Position numbers and translations under genes: made by a program
Source of the DNA: Hypericum androsaemum
Lineage: Eukaryota; Streptophyta; Magnoliopsida; Malpighiales; Hypericaceae
Length of the DNA: 64,000 nt
Reading direction: 5' to 3'
Assembly (NCBI GenBank): GCA_963995505.1
Contig: OZ023190.1
Span: forward strand, 13,634,092-13,698,091
Part shown: positions 12,073 to 27,878 of the stretch, piece after piece
Layout of the letters: each line of letters opens with the position of its first letter
Position numbering within the stretch: the stretch's first letter is position 1
The notes under the pieces: model-generated
What the model saw: the letters and a program-made list of their open reading frames with translations, nothing else
Databases searched by the model: none
Told to the model about the DNA's origin: nothing

Positions 12073-14178
12073 ATGGGCAGCAATTATTTTGGAGGTGGTG
12101 GTGGTGGTTCTTCAAGGAAGAACAAGAAGAGTAGCAACTCAGAGAAGCCTAAGCAACCTCAGAGAGGACTTGGGGTGGCTCAATTGGAGAAGATCAGATT
12201 ACATAGCCAATTGGGTTGCAACTACCCTCCCTCAGTCCCTGCTCCTTACCCCAGTAATTTCACACAGGTACTCATATTAATTGGTCTGTTTCTCCGACAA
12301 CACCGTTCAGAAAGACATTCCTAAATTAGGGTCTGACAGTGCTCGATCCAGAATATATAATTGATAACAGTGGCTAGGTCAAGTTGGTTTTATGTCAATG
12401 GAGTTGAATTTAATTGTTGTGGTGAATATACATGTATATGCAGGAGGATTTGCGGGTGCAAACAGCTTATACATCTCTACCTTGTTCATCTTCTCTCTCT
12501 TATAGTTCATCCTCATCAGCTTCCTCACCTTCCTACAGTTTCCACCCATCCATGATGGTAAGAAAAAACTAACTTTTCCTCTCATTTTAGGATCACAGAA
12601 TTGCTAGGTCAATTCCTGAAAAAGAGAATTGCTAGGTTGAGTTTGTCCATATGTTGTTGCGTTGACAGAAATTGATTATGTGTATCCAAGTATGTAGTAA
12701 TAGTACAAGACGTAGTTTAGTAGAATTCTGCAATTATTGAGTAACTTTTTCTTGATCACAAAACCAAATCCAAATATTTATTCACCAAGATATGCCAAGT
12801 AGATTTAAATCAATCTCTTTTTTTTAAATCAATCTCCTTCTAGATCAAAATCAAGCCATCTACTTCCACACACACACAAAAAAAAAATCAAGCCATCTAG
12901 GTAGGAGTGGTGCAACGGGTAAAAATTTTGAATTCTCGTAATAAAATCTTGGGTTCAAATTTTATTAATGAAAAATATACCTTCCCATAAACAGGCCCGA
13001 TTATTGCACACAGTATAGCAGTTTAGCTTTATAGCCCTAGCACATTCCGAATCATTGCACAAATTAAAAATATCTTCACAGTTGCTATTAGAAGTTATCC
13101 ATGATAAACTTTCATTACGACAAGAAGTATATAGTATGGACATTAATTCTTGATCCCATGAATTCAATTGCTGCCATGTGGGGGTTTTCCATTTTTGGCT
13201 TTTGATTTCAAACCCATAATTAATTTGGTGCTTATTGTAGATGGGTGTGGCCGATCACGAACACAGAACAAACATTAGATACGGGGATTCCTTACCATCC
13301 ACTGGAACAAGGTACTAATGCTTGAAGTTTTCTTAAACAATTAATGGTGAAAACAGTTTTCTTCTCAATTTGAAGCTTGGAATTGGATGCAAGAATTATC
13401 TGATCTATATATAATTTATTGAATGCCTTTAGTTACACTACTTGGAACCCTGGAAGCAGCATTTTTGCGGCTCCGTATTATGCTCAACCAAGTACCACCA
13501 GTAGACACTTTCTAAATCCACCGGTTGAGGTAAATATTGATCCTCTCTCGTACGTTTCATTAGAATTTGTCTCAAACTCTAATTATCATCTAACACTTTC
13601 TATTATGTATATAATAATTAGGACATGTTTCATTTTAATAAGAGAATATTATCAGGAGTTCGTTGGTCTAGCTTCTACTTTGGTAGTTAATTTTTTTTGA
13701 AAGTTAAATTTTACACTTATGACAATGTCAGAGTTTGAACCCTAGACCTCCTGAATATTTACAACGCCTTTTAATGATGGGTTACAAGCCTTTGACACTT
13801 TGGTGGTTAATTAGGAGCTGGAAATAGGCATCGGCATGTGCATGTACTCCACGAATTATAACGATGAATATCTCAATCTCGTAGATGTCAGTCTTATGAC
13901 CGAGTGCGAAAATCGATGTCCTCTACTATTTTCTACCATTCTCTTTACGAGTGTGTATATGTCTAATCTGTCTTTGCTTCTCCAACAATATTAATTTCCC
14001 AACCAAACTTCTACCGTTAGAATTGTGTTTTAATTGAACTGGTTATTATACATATTAATAATATTTGTAGGACACTCAACAAACAAAGAACAAGAAGCAT
14101 AGGAGTGACTCAGGGGGATCAAGCAGCCACAATTCAGAATCAAGTGATGCTGAACTAGACTTGGAGCTACGATTATGA
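12073..14178 (+). CDS. SPEAR/TIE-type EAR-motif transcriptional repressor (TIE1-like), 5 exons, 194 aa
   Basis: This plant-specific nuclear adaptor family recruits TOPLESS co-repressors to TCP transcription factors; TIE1/SPEAR3 controls leaf growth, and SPL/NZZ is the founder. Exons: 12073-12267, 12444-12557, 13241-13311, 13433-13529 and 14071-14178; all phases fit and all introns are GT-AG. The N-terminus is MGSNYFGGGGGGSSRKNKK, followed by the family's conserved EKPKQPQRGLGVAQLEKIRL block (residues about 24-43), a Ser-rich linker, DHEHRTNIRYGDSLPS, TTWNPGSSIF and RHFLNPP motifs. The protein ends in ELDLELRL, a canonical LxLxL EAR motif at the very C-terminus. The ATG at 12073 is chosen because MG(S)xYFG is the usual family start. 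Which SPEAR paralogue it is cannot be told. A possible AATAAA poly(A) signal lies at 14503-14508. Confidence 0.93.
12899..12990 (+). mobile_element. Degenerate tRNA-related SINE in intron 2 of the SPEAR/TIE gene
   Basis: A-box-like GGAGTGGTGCAACGGGTAA is followed by B-box-like CTTGGGTTCAAATT and then AATATACCTTCCC. The tail resembles that of the better preserved SINE copies at 13693, 38336 and 41067. It is heavily diverged and its borders are approximate. Confidence 0.35.
13677..13812 (-). mobile_element. SINE with 16-bp target-site duplication, intron 4 of the SPEAR/TIE gene
   Basis: The body (13693-13796, minus strand) has the B-box-like AGGGTTCAAACTCTG and ends TAAAATTTAACTTTCAAAA with a terminal A-run. 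It is bounded by ACTTTGGTAGTTAATT (13677-13692) and ACTTTGGTGGTTAATT (13797-13812), a 15/16 match and the expected length for LINE-mediated insertion. The same tail, TTTACCTTTCAAAAAA, recurs in other copies in the window. Confidence 0.65.
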
Positions 14179-14502
14179 TCTCTTCAATCAGATTTCTTCT
14201 TCTTCATCCTCCACAAACCCACGTACCGACCGACGCAGTTCGTGGCTTTGTTTAATCAGAATCGGAAGTTCTTAAGATAAATTTCTCAGGAACTTCAAAT
14301 GGATGGATAGATCTTCTGGGAGTTGGATAGTGTTTAGATTAATTGACTTATTGCAAGATGATCATGGAAGGTTTCTTCTTGTTCATGTTTTGTGAAAGAA
14401 AGAGAACGGGTGACGGTGCTATAATTCTCCAGAATCTTGCATTCTTTTAAGGGTCTAGCAGATGATAGCATTAGTACAAGTGATCAAAGATTCCTTCTAC
14501 GC

Positions 14503-14508
14503 AATAAA
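14503..14508 (+). terminator. Candidate poly(A) signal of the SPEAR/TIE gene
   Basis: AATAAA lies 325 bp after the stop codon, downstream of an ordinary-looking 3' UTR. It is the first canonical hexamer after the gene. Confidence 0.35.
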
Positions 14509-15560
14509 ATGGAATTTTCCAAAAAAATTTAGTCCGATTCGGAATTAGATTAGTCGGCGACTAATTTCGGGAAAAAAAATACCGGCAAGGTGATCTAGAA
14601 CCGGGTGCCGTTCATGGTGAAGATCAAGGTGGACGACCAGGGGTCCGAAAAGGACGACATTAGGGTTACAATCTGGCGTCGTCCTCTCAGCCCCATAATT
14701 ATTTGGATTTGTTTTTTCATTAGGGTAGTAATAATCAATTATACAAAAGACCGAAAATAGATACAATTTTACGCACTTCTTTTTGGTGTTGGCTATTTTT
14801 TCTTTAGGTTATAATGTAATATTCACCAATACGCCAACTTTTCGTTTGAATTTTATGTAATTTTATCATATATTTCAAGTGTGATAGGATATGGTACCGC
14901 ACCGCTATTTTTATGTTAAAAAATACCTAAGAGATACAATAAAATCTCTCTAAAAATGATATTGTTGAAATCCGAGAAAAATATCACTTTCTAGAGTTTA
15001 TAACATAAGACAAATTTATATTTTCTCTCCAAAATATTAAATTTAAAATTACAAAAATATCAAAAAATTACCCGATTTATTCAAATTATCTAAAATATCG
15101 GCTTATAACGTTGTCAAACGCTAATCAATTGAAATATTTTCTCACAACAAGACGGCAATAAAAAAGATCATTTGAAGATAATTGAGAATATGAATGATGA
15201 TGCAAAATTTATCAAACAAGCAAGTCTAGCTTAAGCTAGCGTTTTAAAACACTTTTTAAATTCATAAAGTAAGTAAAAATATATGTATTTTTTTATCAGT
15301 TTAGAGAGGTTATCACTTTAAATGAGACAACTTTACACATTTTACTATATCAGGATATTCACCGACCAACTTAATACATGAGGTTGAATTGATAGATTTT
15401 TTCAACAAATATAATACATTATTTACGAGCATTTACACTCGAGATTTTTTAGCTAATCTATGAACCGACTTTTTGGATCAAAAGTACTTAAATTGAGAGA
15501 AATTTGAATGGGTTGGTATGGATGTCATCGTGTTGGTGATGAATAAAACATCATTGTTAT
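14509..15560. other. Intergenic, no gene recognised
   Basis: AT-rich spacer between the SPEAR/TIE gene and an hAT-like MITE. Short open frames such as 14545-14766 (-) show no recognisable motif. Confidence 0.55.
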
Positions 15561-15568
15561 CTAAAAAC

Positions 15569-16043
15569 CATAGTTTTTAAAAATATGGTCAGACTGATAG
15601 TCCGACCAGTTAGACCATAAATTAGGCACAAGAGCGGGTCATTTTTAGGCTTTTGACCGGGGTCTGTACTAACCAGACCAAATCTGGTCAGACCGGCCAA
15701 TTTTGAGGTCCACTCTAACCGGTCGAACCTAGTTCGTACAAAAATGGGCAAAATCGGCTTTTCTGGGTAGTTTTCGAGAAAAAAAGTTGATTTGACAAGT
15801 TTATAGAGTAATAAATAAATAAGTAGATTTATAGAGTGGAGAGATAAAAAAGTAAGTTAGTGGAGAGATAAAAAAATAAGTCTACTTCTTTTTATGAAAA
15901 ATAAGTCTATTATAACCTAAATATATATATGTATATATATTATTTAAAATATAAAAAAATAAAAAGATTTTTGGTCTGACCGGTCGACCTGAAAAACGGT
16001 AGAAATTCCAGGTCGTAACTCCGGGCTGGGTTTTAAAACCATG
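15569..16043. mobile_element. hAT-like non-autonomous element (MITE family A, 475 bp) with 8-bp TSD
   Basis: The ends are CATAGTTTTTAAAA on the left and, read inward from the right, CATGGTTTTAAAA. The element is flanked by a perfect 8-bp duplication CTAAAAAC (15561-15568 and 16044-16051), the hAT signature length. The inside is rich in GGTCAGACC/GGTCGACC-type motifs and has no coding capacity. A second member lies at 62031-62482. Confidence 0.75.
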
Positions 16044-16531
16044 CTAAAAACATATCACTTTTAAATTTCAATGTAATTTATATGACGTAGAATTTTCTAA
16101 CCAACAAATACTTGATTCAACTAATAGCAATTTCTATAATTTTTATTCGAATTTAAATTAATTATTTCACTAGATATAATATAAGCAGACTTTTCCATCA
16201 TCTTAAAAATCAATTCTTGATGGCGAAACCTAATTCTGGAACCAATTAAAGATACTTGCGACCAAAAATTTTAGGTAGGACCGGTATTTCAGGCCCAAGA
16301 ATGATGCCCTTTATTTAAAGTCGGTATTACCCTTGTGTCCTCCGCGCTGGCTCTACCACCCCAAATGTCCTTTTTGGTCAATTCCATCCGATTCCAGCTC
16401 AAAATTCTCTCCCCAACCCTTTTTCCTTCCTCCTCCTCTTAATATCACAAAATTAAAAAAAATAAAAATATATAATCTCATGCGATCGGGTCGCGGATAG
16501 AGAGGAAGAAGTTGTACCGTCGCCGCCCGGA
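16044..16531. other. Promoter and 5' UTR region of the CK1-like gene
   Basis: The sequence turns pyrimidine-rich from about 16360 (CTCTCCCCAACCC..., TTCCTTCCTCCTCCTCTT), typical of a plant 5' leader. No clear TATA box could be chosen. Confidence 0.4.
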
Positions 16532-19801
<3,270 letters not shown>

Positions 19802-20553
19802 CCTCAAATGGCGATGTTTCTGATGTCAGCCGTTGCAGAAAGATTTGCACTGCAAAACTGCTTTGTTACTGTTATTGCAATGTCAGCGATGACACGTTAT
19901 TCGTCTTGGTCAAGGATTTGCATTGGACCTCTATTCGAAAGCTGAGTCCCGAGAAGAGGTATTCTGCTTTCACATGTGGATCTGTTTGAGAAGTTTGCAG
20001 CCGCGGATACCGTAGCTCCTATGTGCTTCATTTTCCATGAAAGCAAGTCCACATTGTTGGTTGATATTGAGGACTACCAATCCACAGCATGGTCCATGCC
20101 TGTACATAAATGGCATATATGATCTACAAGGAGTGTGTAACTTTTGTATTTATTAGTATCAGTTGTATGTGCGTCATACGAAAAACCTATCTATTTTCCC
20201 ACTACAATTACCGTTGTCGATATCCAAGTGTTTTGTTGTAGACACAATAGTTTCATTTTCCATTTTGATTTGTCAGTGTCTCTGAATTGCTGGTGTGCCC
20301 CTTATTATTAAGCCAAAAACCAAATAATTCGGAGCATTCATATCCGTATTCTAACTTAAATGTACATATCATTACGAGCCGGGAATTTGGCCGATGTTTT
20401 TATGTACCAAAAATGGCCAACATGAGGGTGGCAAAGGCTTGGCAAAATGATACACCGCCAAGGCCTATTCCACTTGAAGATCATGCTTCGAATACACCTG
20501 GTACCTCGAGCATCCGGCAATTCGCTTCCGCAGCCGAGAAGCTTTCGTATCTC
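19802..20553. other. Convergent 3' flanks of CK1-like and Bin3-type genes
   Basis: The two genes face each other and their stop codons are 752 bp apart. This spacer must hold both 3' UTRs; candidate poly(A) sites are not distinct. No other gene is seen. Confidence 0.5.
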
Positions 20554-23220
20554 CTACTTCTGGAACACAAATATGGGCCTGTCGAACCCCAATTTGCTGC
20601 CTGACAAACTTGAGGTGACGTCTTCTACACATCTAAACCCAATCTGCAAGTATATTGTAGTATATTGCCACTGATTGTCAATACTTAAACCATAAGACAC
20701 TACAATAGTTTTTCCTCTCAGTACATGTACCAGAAAAGAAGAAAGGAGTTGGAAGGATCATGGGAACTATACCTTATCCAGAAGAATCTCTTGAAACGAC
20801 TCTGGACGAAACTCGATACTTCGGAAATGCATGGATGTTGCCTGCACAAAAATAAAAAGAATGTTACAGCGAATGTAGTTGGTGCTTGGCCATTAAGAGG
20901 ACAACAGTCATAAATAATCGAAACGGGCGAGTTTCATTTTTACCTTTTGCCTTTCCTAGAAAGTCTTATGGAACAAAGTTTTACATCTCCAAAGTCCAAT
21001 CCTTTAAATCAGTGTTCCGTGTTCAGTCCATTGTAACATCTTGATAAAAAAAAAAAACAGATCGACTCTAGAAGTTTAAATGAGACAGGTAGTCCTTTAG
21101 AAATGTAGAAAAAAATACCTCGGAGACGCTCCGATTGCTTTCATATGACTTCCACGGTTGAGGTTCTAAGACTAGAATGCCACCCTGCTCAAGGAAAAAT
21201 ATCCTCAATACTGAGATGTCCCTTTGAGTAATAGATGGAAGCCTAATGCTCTAATATAACAGGCACAAAAGAGACAGTTACCTGTTTGAGGAGCTTCCAG
21301 ATCTTCGAAAATAAGGTGATTAATCCTTCATCTCCCCAGTTCAGATGAATCCATTTAGTCACACTCAAACTGGAATTAAGAAATAGCGGTATATGTGTCA
21401 GTTGTGACAACCATATTGACATCTGATACGTTAAAAAAATGCATGCATTTTCACCAGTAAACAAGTGCTCTAAGTTTTAACCAAACAAGGGTATCTACTC
21501 CAAACCAGAAACAAGGCTATCTACTCTACTTGGATCAAACATTTCTACGATGACATTTCAATACATCTAAAATATCCTGAAGGTTCAGTTAAACAGAAGA
21601 AGGAAAACGATACTGGGAAAGCCAGAACATGTTCGATATAATCCAATAATGGTGCAAGCATGCGATCTCATCAGTCAGCAGAAGTTTCCCATGTATTGTT
21701 AAACATAATAAAACACTTACCAAAGGATAGTATCATATTGCTTCTGAGGAGGATACGAACTCTGGACAAAATTTTCTCTTTTGAAAGAGACAATGTCGAA
21801 CAGATCTCTTTCTTCAGAAGGTAAATCGTGGCTTGCAACATCTCTCCTTTCACCTGATGCATTTGGACTTGCATGTTGCACTTTCTCTGAAACCTCCGAC
21901 CGTGAGGTATCTATACCGGTTTTACTGGCATTATTTTCTCTCGTGAATTTTTTTAAGTGCCGGTACGCATCTTCAATTCTTTCTGGAACATAATAAAACA
22001 ACATATTAGTCAAGTACATGTCGTCTCCAGTGAAAAACGCGACTTATTCAAGAAAGCAAACTAATACATGAGCTGTATTATTCTCCCATTTAATTATCAA
22101 CAACATGGTGCGTGAATAAGACAATGGGACGAGAACAAGCCACTGGACGCAGAGTACCTAGATTCAGGTACCTAATCACCAAGGACATTTGTCTCTCGGT
22201 ACAATGTCACCAATCCTCTAATACTACAAATACTGCCACAGTAAACTTATTTCATAATCCTTTAGCATTTCCGTTGAATTCGCTAACTTATCAAGAGATA
22301 GAAGCAAAGACATAAGCCTATTGCAAACTGACAGAACAAGTCACCGCACACCATACCGGAGTCAATGTCCACTCCAAGAATACTCCGGCATCCAAACTTA
22401 TGAGCTGCAAGACAAACACAACCAAACTTCATCAGTACACACGACCATAAAACAAAAAGCTAGACACAGCACTATTGCAAACAATCAAGTGCCACCCAAA
22501 AAAAAACCCAGGTAACTAATAACTACGATAGGCAACAAGCAAAAAATCTGCACACGGCTCCCGCGAAATCAGACACATTGCTCAGCTCCAAGCAGAGACA
22601 CTCCACCGTTTAAAAGAGTCACCAACAGTCTACCCTTGCTATCCGTCTTACAGGCAAATTAAATTCATCAAGCAACGAGCAGAAACGAGGCAAAACAAAG
22701 ACAAATTCCAGTACCGATCTGTGTGGTGATGATGCCAGAATTGCAACCAATGTCAAGACAATCTCTCCCATGAAACCACTCCTTCCTCATAACCTTGAGC
22801 CTCGGGTCTTCATCCGTCCCTCTCCCAATCTAACCACGCAAACACAACAACAACAAAAATTCTCCCAGTCAGACCAACCCTAAACCCTACCAAACACACC
22901 TCCTTTTTTCATAAAAAGGGAGAAATTCCAGAACAATTCGCAGTAATTACTAAAATTACCCGGTAGCCGTAATAGCTACGGTAATTTCCGTAGGGGAAGA
23001 CATCCTTGCGCTTCCTCTTCTTGCTAGGGTTCTCTACGGCGGCGGCGGCGGCGGCAGCGTTGGCATCGTGGCGGGGTTCGCCCGTACTCGCGTTTTCGGC
23101 TTCGTTTGGCTTGGTCGCCTCTCCCTTCTTCTTCTTCGTCTTCTTATGCTTCGTCTTCTTCTTCTTCTCCTTCTTCTCGGGGATTTCTTCTCTCTCTTCC
23201 CGCTCTCTCTCCTCCCCCAT
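20554..23220 (-). CDS. Bin3/MePCE-type RNA methyltransferase, 8 exons, 332 aa
   Basis: SAM-dependent methyltransferase of the Bin3 family (human MePCE caps the 7SK RNA 5' gamma-phosphate; the Arabidopsis relative is At5g51130). Exons in transcript order: 23220-22960, 22829-22715, 22404-22357, 21982-21721, 21369-21282, 21184-21119, 20841-20773 and 20643-20554; total 999 nt with consistent phases. The N-terminus is a Lys/Glu-rich, Ala-repeat extension (about residues 1-65), probably nuclear-localising and disordered. Then come FPYGNYRSYYGYR, motif I CLDIGCNSG (111-119), the adjacent acidic motif GVDID, RIEDAYRHLKKF, a variable insert, VTKWIHLNWGDEGL and the Bin3 signature EPQPWKSY. The protein ends GFDRPIFVFQK. 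All catalytic landmarks are present. The exact plant substrate (7SK-like or other small RNA) is inference. Confidence 0.92.
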
Positions 23221-24533
23221 TTTCTCTCTCTCCTCCTCTCGGAAGCAGCTCTAGAGAGAGAGAGAGAGAGAGAAGGGTTTAGGTTTTAATAGTTTCCTAT
23301 TACGCGCCCTAAAAGCCCAAAGTCCCGGGTTCTTCTGTTTTTTAACTTAAAATGCGGCGTCGTTTGAAGACTCCAACGGTCTCACCGCCAAGGTCGGCCC
23401 TGGTCCTGAATGGACTCGAATTCTAGCCCAAAGCGTTGGGCCCTGGACGGAGTTCCGGCATTTAATTATATCTGTCTGAATAGAAAACATTGGGTGAGAA
23501 AAAACCGAGAATCATATAGAACTGATCCAAATCGGATCAAAATTTAAAATCAGAACCAAAATCATAAGTAATTTGGTCCGGATCGGTCCTTGTCATATGG
23601 TTCTCGGTTCTAGTTCACATCCTCTTTTAAAAGAATCATAAAGACTCGGACCTAACCACAATTTACATGAAAACCACAAATAATGGCCAAAAAAATCCCA
23701 TACATGACAAGAAAAAATAATTAATTTCTTCTTGACAAATAGTTTTTCAACTAATTTTATTTATGATGCAAGCTTCATCAAGTTATTTAATTATCGGGCG
23801 ACAATATTGTAATTTCTTTCTCATCACTTTTTGTCATTAATTATGTAATGCTACAGCCTACAGCCAGCCCGCAGCAGTTTCATCATTTTTTGTTTTTGGT
23901 TCTAGACCAGAACCGGGCCAAAATTTTTGCTATGGATCTGGTCCGGAGCTGAGGAAAATCTGGTTCAGATCGGTTTCATAATTTCAGCCTTTTGATTCCA
24001 CATCTTTTGGTTCAGATTGGTTTGATTTAGTTCGGGTTATTTGCTCACCCCTAACTTCGCATTCTTATATAAATTTTATTCCGGAGAATTATCCCAACAC
24101 GCTGCTTCAAACTAAATCTTCGGATCAAAATTTATACATACTTTGATTTCACCGACTTCAGTCGTGTAGAGAGAAAGCTGCTTGGAAGCGTCTTTGTTAC
24201 ATTCAATACAAGGTTTTTTTCAGGTACAGTTGCGTATGCTTTGCCCCCAAAAAGAACTCTAGGCCAGGGTGATCGGGCACGCGACTTCTTACAAGGAATC
24301 TGTTCTCCCCAATCAACAAAAACGACGACCACAATTACACATTGACGGATGTTATATCGATAAGCTACGGAGCTACTAAGCATGAAGATGGTGTTTATTC
24401 CTATGGTCATTGCGAAAAGACTTGCAAATATTATCTACAGGAAACCTTGTTTGGGGATTTTACTTGGCCGAGGTCCCTCACTTTGGTGCTTGAATGGCAG
24501 GGATACGGATGCGATGCCCACTCCCGCCATGTC
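23221..24533. other. Intergenic between Bin3-type gene and glyoxalase I
   Basis: It contains the 5' leader of the Bin3-type gene, with a (GA)n microsatellite at about 23253-23273, a candidate MITE at 23489-24053, and the 3' flank of glyoxalase I. No coding sequence is supported. Confidence 0.5.
23489..24053. mobile_element. Candidate TIR element (MITE-like, non-coding)
   Basis: Left end TTGGGTGAGAAAAAACCGAG, right end read inward TTAGGGGTGAGCAAATAACC: imperfect terminal inverted repeats. The interior is repetitive in phrases such as GGTCCGGATCGG and GGTTCTAG. No clear target-site duplication was found, so the boundaries are tentative. Confidence 0.35.
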
Positions 24534-27500
24534 TCACTCTAGTTCCTTGACGAAATCTATATTGTCTACGAAAACCTGAAACAAGAAGCAAAGGGCTTGT
24601 CACGTTTAGTGAACCGTATCTGTGTGTGACTGACAATTTTATCTCCATTGTAAACCGAATAAAAGTTACTAAATTCATTAATAAGATGATAGCAACTCGC
24701 TGAGCGCACTCGGATTCTGAAGTCCTAAATCACAGCTGGAGTTCGTGATAGTGAATTTGAGTATGCTTATAGACAAGAGCAAACACTCTTCTGCACATAA
24801 TGATCATTTGCAATACGCTTTGCAAATTTTACTTTTGCAGAGAATAGGAAGCAGCTTTAATTCTGCGAAAAACATGCAAGTGACCGACACTGTACGAAAT
24901 ATGTAACAGCCAACTTCCGGGAAGACGTAAATGCATTCATGGGACCCAAGCTACAGTTTTATGCACCAAAAATACTGTCGAGACTTGATTTCTTTTCTCT
25001 ATACAACAGGTTCTGAAGCCTTTAAGCCGTCTAATATGACCTCCTGGCTATATGTTACCACTTCCTTAGACAAAACGCCAAGGCAAAAGCATCAAGCAAA
25101 AAAGCCCTAAAACCGTACCGTTTTCCAACCATCAGGATCCAAGCATGCCGTGATTTTGGTATTGATTCCAGGTAGAGGTCCAGGTTCCCGAGTAATTTTT
25201 CCACCAAAAAGTTTGACCGCTTCTGCAGTTTTATATACATCATCTGTGCCTATTGCTATCTGTACATACAACAAGAATCAGTTCATTGACTCGAGCTTGT
25301 TTCCTTACTTTACAACTTCAGAGCAGTTACAGTTATACATACTAATCACGGGGGATAAGCTTCAAGTGAAAACCAGATTTATTAAGATGCAGCTATAGGT
25401 GAGAGCACTAACATAGAAAAAGCCCAATGCTAAAGACTAAGTTTTTACCTGAGCATATGCGTTGCCTTTGTCATACTCTGTCACCCCATAATTGTATGTC
25501 AACTCCAATACAGCACTTTTATCTTCGGGACCGTAACCCATCATAGCTACTGTGTACTGCAAGAAACAGCCACGTCAAGTCAGTGGAAACGATTAACAGA
25601 TAACAAAAAACAACTTACTAAACAAGCAACAGTATCTAGTTCCCGTTATTGTTAGCTTACTTACCCAAAAAAAAGGTCCTTGGCTCAGGTTCAGAGCAAC
25701 TAGCAACCAATTGGAGCAAGATATGCTATGAGTAAAAGAGAAGAAATTACCTTGTACTCCGGATTATCTCGTGTCTGTAAAAGCTCCATACCAAAAGCCT
25801 AAATCAAGGAGCCATATGCATGAGAAATGGTCATCTACATGATACCGAGACATCGTTACTTGGAAACATAGCTCCACATTAAGTCTCACCTTTTCATAAA
25901 AGTTGATAGCACGATCCATATCGCCAACACGAAGCATCACTTGACAAAGGGGCTCTGGAGTAGGTCCCCTTTCTAAAAGCTCAAACTTATAACCATCAGG
26001 GTCCTCAATGAATGCAATCACTGTCTTGCCACCTTTAACAGGTCCCGGTTCTCTGGTTACTGTCCCACCCTTGGCCTTTATGAGTTCCACGGTTTTGGCA
26101 ACCTAATTAAACGTTCAAAAGATTAACCAATGTATCATTAGTTAATGGACAGTTTTTATCCAGAAAATAAGAATTGCAGTCTCCGGTATCTAGTGAGAAG
26201 AACTTCGTGGAGCCGTAGTTCTTCTATCAAGCAAAGCCTACAGCACACCAAGAAATAAATAAAAAAAGATAACTTACATCCTCAACTGCAATACCAAAAT
26301 GTCCAAATGCAGTCCCAATGTCATATTTGTCTACTCCATAATCTGCCAGAAAAACAACATTGTAAATTGAGTACTTTCAGCAGTGTAGAGAAGAAGGCCG
26401 TGAAAGAGCAATCCAGCTCATCCTGCTACAGTCATATGTTTGTTACCAAAGGAAAATTGTGACAAATAAACAAAAAGTCAAAAGGATTACTGTATGTGAG
26501 CTCTATAACAAAGTGAGAGTCCTCCGGTCCATATCCAAGGAACGCATTTGTGTATCTCTCCTCTGGAATGTCCCGTTTCCGCAGTAGCTTCATCCCCAGA
26601 CACTCCGTGTAAAATCTGCAGTTACCAGACAAGTTGTTTCGATATCAGTTGCATGTTAATTATGATATTAGTGGAATAAAAAAGTCACCAGAATAAGAAT
26701 ATTTTTTGAGACTCGGCATACTTTATGGTCCGGTCCAAATCCCCGACACGATAAACAACATGTAGCATTCTTCGGTTGTCCTTCTTGACCCACTCCAAGG
26801 CAGTTTCTTGAGCAGCAACCATGCTTGATTGTGCCATGTTTCCAGCCGCTGCCACCCCAAAGAGTGTAGAATCTCCTCGCCAACGCTTGGAAAGTTTTAG
26901 ATGGAATAACTTTGATTGTGGAACAGCTGCATCACATTAAGGTAGCAAGCTTGTCAATACAACGCAAAAGCTACCTAAGTAATTGTAATTCTATGACTCC
27001 TAAAGAAAAGGATTCGTAATGGTTCCTCAAAACGGCCTTCTCCCCATGGAATGTTCATCCTCCATAGTTTCTAAAACCAACCAACAGGTGCTCCTAAACG
27101 ATTCAAATTTTATATAAGGACATATCCGAAACGACGAGCGAACGAACTGAAATCCGAAAACACAACTCTCTCGTCACTTCCAAGAGCTACTGATCTCAAA
27201 CTAGACCTTATTCTACAACTTATAAACCCAAGATTAAAGTTCAAGTCCCCTTCCTTGAATAGAGCATTGGAATAGTCTGAACAAGTCCAAAAAAGAACCA
27301 ATTTCTAGCTTCTTCTAGAACGAGTAAACGACAGATTAAGCAGCAAGCAAATCAATTAGCAGAGCTGGAAAATATAAATTAAATGATTTAAAATATATAT
27401 ATGTATATATATATACCGGAGGATGGGAGATGCGCGAATCTTCGGGAAGGCGGAAGGGAGGCGGCGAAACGAGAGGTGGTGGAGGGGTTGCAGAGGTTGA

Positions 27501-27534
27501 AGGAGGAGAGAGACGGTCGAATCGAGGAGGCCAT
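24534..27534 (-). CDS. GLX1: Lactoylglutathione lyase (glyoxalase I), plastid-targeted two-domain form, 9 exons, 354 aa
   Basis: It converts the methylglyoxal-glutathione hemithioacetal to S-lactoylglutathione, the first step of methylglyoxal detoxification. Exons in order: 27534-27417, 26926-26722, 26615-26491, 26342-26278, 26102-25890, 25799-25752, 25556-25449, 25259-25119 and 24575-24534; total 1065 nt, phases consistent. The N-terminal ~60 residues ([14 protein letters not shown]...) are Ser/Arg-rich and lack acids: a chloroplast transit peptide. Two VOC domains follow. The first has [47 protein letters not shown] and GHFGIAV, giving the His/Glu/His metal ligands, with FELLERG for the last Glu. 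The second begins near residue 224 ([19 protein letters not shown]), with Gln in the first ligand position, so only one site may be catalytic. It ends [13 protein letters not shown], as in Arabidopsis At1g67280-type proteins. Probably stroma-located. Confidence 0.95.
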
Positions 27535-27605
27535 TGGGGAATAATCCTAACCGTATAATTCTAAACCGAAGAAATAAAACCCTTGTTTATATTCCTCCGG
27601 CTCTC

Positions 27606-27613
27606 TTTATATA
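27606..27613 (-). promoter_or_regulatory. TATA box of glyoxalase I
   Basis: On the minus strand ATATATAAAGAGAG lies about 75 bp upstream of the glyoxalase ATG, the only good TATA motif in the proximal promoter. Confidence 0.45.
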
Positions 27614-27878
27614 TGTGTTGCGAGAGAGTGTGGGAATTGGGGGTTTTGGGATAACGAGGTGGGTGTATTGTGAAGAAGAGGTGAGTGAGCGGAGAGGACG
27701 AGCCTTGGGTGGGGGTTGTTTGTTTCTTCCCTTTTCCTTTTCCCCCAATAAAATCCTACCGTTTGGACATGAATTTTTTTTGTTTAACCATATCGGGTCT
27801 ACTCGATAACTAATCCAGATTCAAGCTGAGTAGGATTTATAAAAGTCGGTAAAGTTTTTCCAACAAATATCTAACACA

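Noticed and set aside
12850..12899. Direct repeat ATCAAGCCATCTA around a (CA)n-A(n) tract as a truncated retro-insertion
   Set aside because: The insert is only simple sequence; replication slippage explains it as well.
22909..23289. Plus-strand open frames opposite exon 1 of the Bin3-type gene
   Set aside because: They are Phe/Leu/Ser runs produced by antisense reading of the Lys-rich N-terminus.
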